This document shows, piece after piece, positions 62,141-64,000 of a DNA stretch of 64,000 nucleotides. The stretch's first letter is position 1. Each line of letters opens with the position of its first letter. This stretch comes from Tetraselmis striata (lineage: Eukaryota > Chlorophyta > Chlorodendrophyceae > Chlorodendrales > Chlorodendraceae), in assembly GCA_006384855.1 (NCBI GenBank), contig VCJN01002436.1, positions 124,001 to 188,000 on the forward strand, given 5' to 3'. The translations under genes were made by a program, and so were the position numbers. The notes below the pieces were generated by a model. That model searched no databases and was not told the origin of the DNA. It saw only the letters and a program-made list of their open reading frames with translations.

Positions 62141-64000
62141 GCGACTACGGCCTGCTGTTCCTGGCATTATCTACCTGATATTCCCAATCGGTGCCGGTAC
62201 CCCGTACCAGTGCAAATAAAAGTGATGATATACTGCTCTGAATACGGGTGCCAGTAGTAATCTTATCGGTGTGCACCGGCACACCGATGCATGCGACATT
62301 CCTGTGCCGCTGTCTAATTTCAAACCATATGCGTGCATTTTTCTTTATATATGGGCGATACAAACTAAAACACCGTCCTTATCGCTATCCAAAATCGATT
62401 CACAATAAGTGTAAGATGCATGTCTGTTTTCTTTCAAGAAAACCCGATTAAAAAAAAATCCATTACATTCTTCTCTTTTCTATTCCAATTGCCGAACTTC
62501 TAATAGGCTTGTTAGTTTGCCGTACCAAATAATGACACTTTCAGATGAGCCCTGCCCTGCATCGGGTGTTCCCTTACCCTGCTCCTCTTATTGCCCCCCT
62601 GGTCTCAACGTCTCCCCCTCCCCTCCCCCCCAAATCCTGTGGGCCGCCCTGCCGAGCAGGCTTTGTCTTGGTGGTCCCCACCGGCGTCAGCAGGTCCTGG
62701 TCAGCGGTGCACTGCTGCGGCAAGGCGCTGCAGAGCAAGCTCGATGATGTGGACTTTCTCAAGGTGTGCGGCGGACCACTGCAGTAGCCTGACAGGATGG
62801 GAAGCAGGCTGCAGGGAGGAATGTGTGTGTGTATGGGGGGGGGGGGGGGGGGGGGCGTCCGGCCACTGCACAGCGATGACTGCCACCTAAAGTACCACTC
62901 CTGCCGCCTACCTCGGCCCACTTGCAGACCATCAAGCGGGTACTGCCGACGCTGCTCCGCAAGGTGCGAGAGGGGCCTGCACGCCAGGGCCGCCCCCTCC
63001 CCCTTTCCCAACCTGAGGTCGCAGATAGGGAAGGAAAGAGAGAAACCGGATGTGAAGCTGTGGGTGGCTCAGGAATTGGGTCTTTCTGCATTTCAATTGA
63101 GCGTGGAACGATACCCGGTGTCGTCTACCGGATGATTTGGATGCAGATCCGCGATTGATGTTGTGTCTGGTCTCTCCTACTTTTAGAATAGAAAGTCCGT
63201 CTTTTCTCTATTTGATGCTGATACACACCGCTCTTGCCTTATTGCCGTCTGTATGCCATCTTCTCGTCCCATTATCAACACTCAGTACCCATATTACCTC
63301 GGTCAGTACATGTGCACTCCGTTAAAGGTACTGTGGCCAATGGAATGAGCCGCGCGCCTCTGTCCCGCGGTTATTACATTGGCGCCCCGTTTTATATGTT
63401 AGTCAGCAGGGGCAGAGCCAGCCCACATGCGCCCTCTTCTCTTTTGTGTGCGCTTGCTTGGGCCTCTGACGACCCACCCTGCGCCATCCCAGGAGGCTGG
63501 GCATCAGCTGGCGGAGAGAGTGTCTAACGGGAAGGCGTACCTTGCCGGTGCGGCGCCTGCGCGATACCCCCATACCCCCCCCCCCCCCCCCCCCCTCCCG
63601 GGGTCCGCCCACCACCCACACCCACATAGACACCCCCTGCCCCTCCTCACCGCCTCCATTCCCTTGACAGCAGCCGCCTTGCCATCTAGACCGCGGGTGT
63701 GCACGTGCCTTCAAAGCATGACGCAGTGCAGCCCATGCAAGGCGTTTGTAGCGGTTTCCAGCATCCAGTCGGAGTGTGCGTACAGAGTTGTTGGCGTTGT
63801 CTGATCAATTGTGCGGCCGATGTGCGTTTCTACTCTACTAAGGGAGTGAAAAGCAGTGGCGTACAGGGAATCCAACTCAACTATAACGGCATGCGCGTGC
63901 ATCGGTCTCAACGCACTGGACTATCCTAGTAGACCAGGTCCTCCCCACGCCACCCTGCCAGCCATTGAGCCGGCCGGCCAGGTGCTCATCAGCCCGCCCT
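60610..64000 (+). CDS. Secreted esterase, CE1 / PHB-depolymerase family, copy 2 (cut by window end)
   Basis: Tandem paralogue of the copy at 52242. Exons seen: 60610-60709, 61073-61197, 61375-61507, 62660-62763, 62928-62963, 63493-63547; the seventh should begin just past 64000. Phases match copy 1. Signal peptide, ALHCFGCTPD, GFVLVVPTGVSRSW, CCGKA, DDVDFLK and AYLAG are all conserved. Exon 3 is 9 nt longer (three added residues, RHR). Intron 3 is longer (1152 versus 674 bp), with an AT-rich insertion of about 0.7 kb near 61.8-62.5 kb. Intron sequence, including poly(C) tracts, is largely conserved, indicating a recent duplication. Whether this copy keeps the nucleophile Ser cannot be seen. 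Confidence 0.88.
61800..62520 (+). repeat. AT-rich insertion with (CAAT)10 in intron 3 of esterase copy 2
   Basis: Absent from the matching intron of copy 1. It holds a tata/ttaat-rich run (61850-61945), ten CAAT repeats (62101-62140) and a poly(A) run (62451-62458). Part may be a retroposed or transposon fragment; no ORF of note. Confidence 0.65.

Overview
The window looks like nuclear DNA of a chlamydomonadalean (volvocine-type) green alga. The evidence is: intron-rich genes with GC-rich exons, TGTAA polyadenylation signals 80-270 nt past four stop codons, a chloroplast-targeted phosphoglucomutase, a Golgi-type sulfotransferase, DIRS/kangaroo-style tyrosine-recombinase elements, and many long poly(C)/poly(G) tracts. 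No species can be named from sequence alone.

Layout. 1-8650: a decayed Copia (Ty1) retrotransposon carrying gag, a cytosine-5 DNA methyltransferase (C5-MTase) domain, aspartic protease and integrase. A second, unidentified element (about 3150-6590) splits the methyltransferase domain in two. 9083-14864 (+): plastid phosphoglucomutase, 9 exons. 16309-19087 (-): sulfotransferase, 5 exons resolved. 20808-22694 (-): secreted acidic protein, 3 exons. 25121-27829 (-): protein kinase with a polo-box-like C-terminus. 30100-31149 (-): four-span membrane protein. 32.4-34.5 kb: unidentified ORFs. 34.7-35.0 kb: two head-to-head SINE-like copies. 35.2-38.3 kb and 47.9-50.4 kb: two related tyrosine-recombinase elements without a visible reverse transcriptase. 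40065-41283 (-): ubiquitin-like domain fused to a membrane protein. 42823-44717 (+): complete Yippee protein. 45057-47254 (-): ankyrin-repeat protein. 52242-58505 (+) and 60610 to beyond the window end (+): tandem duplicates of a secreted CE1/PHB-depolymerase-like esterase, separated by a 1.1-kb element with 66-bp inverted ends (59073-60201).

The host genes do not form a pathway and are transcribed singly from both strands. Gene models were built by hand from protein-family resemblance, splice-site sequence and exact codon-phase agreement at each junction. Where phases did not agree, this is stated. The most notable finding is the methyltransferase-bearing Copia element. Other points of interest are poly(C) tracts next to splice sites, three GC-AG introns, an esterase copy whose nucleophile serine is replaced by alanine, and split-direct-repeat recombinase elements.
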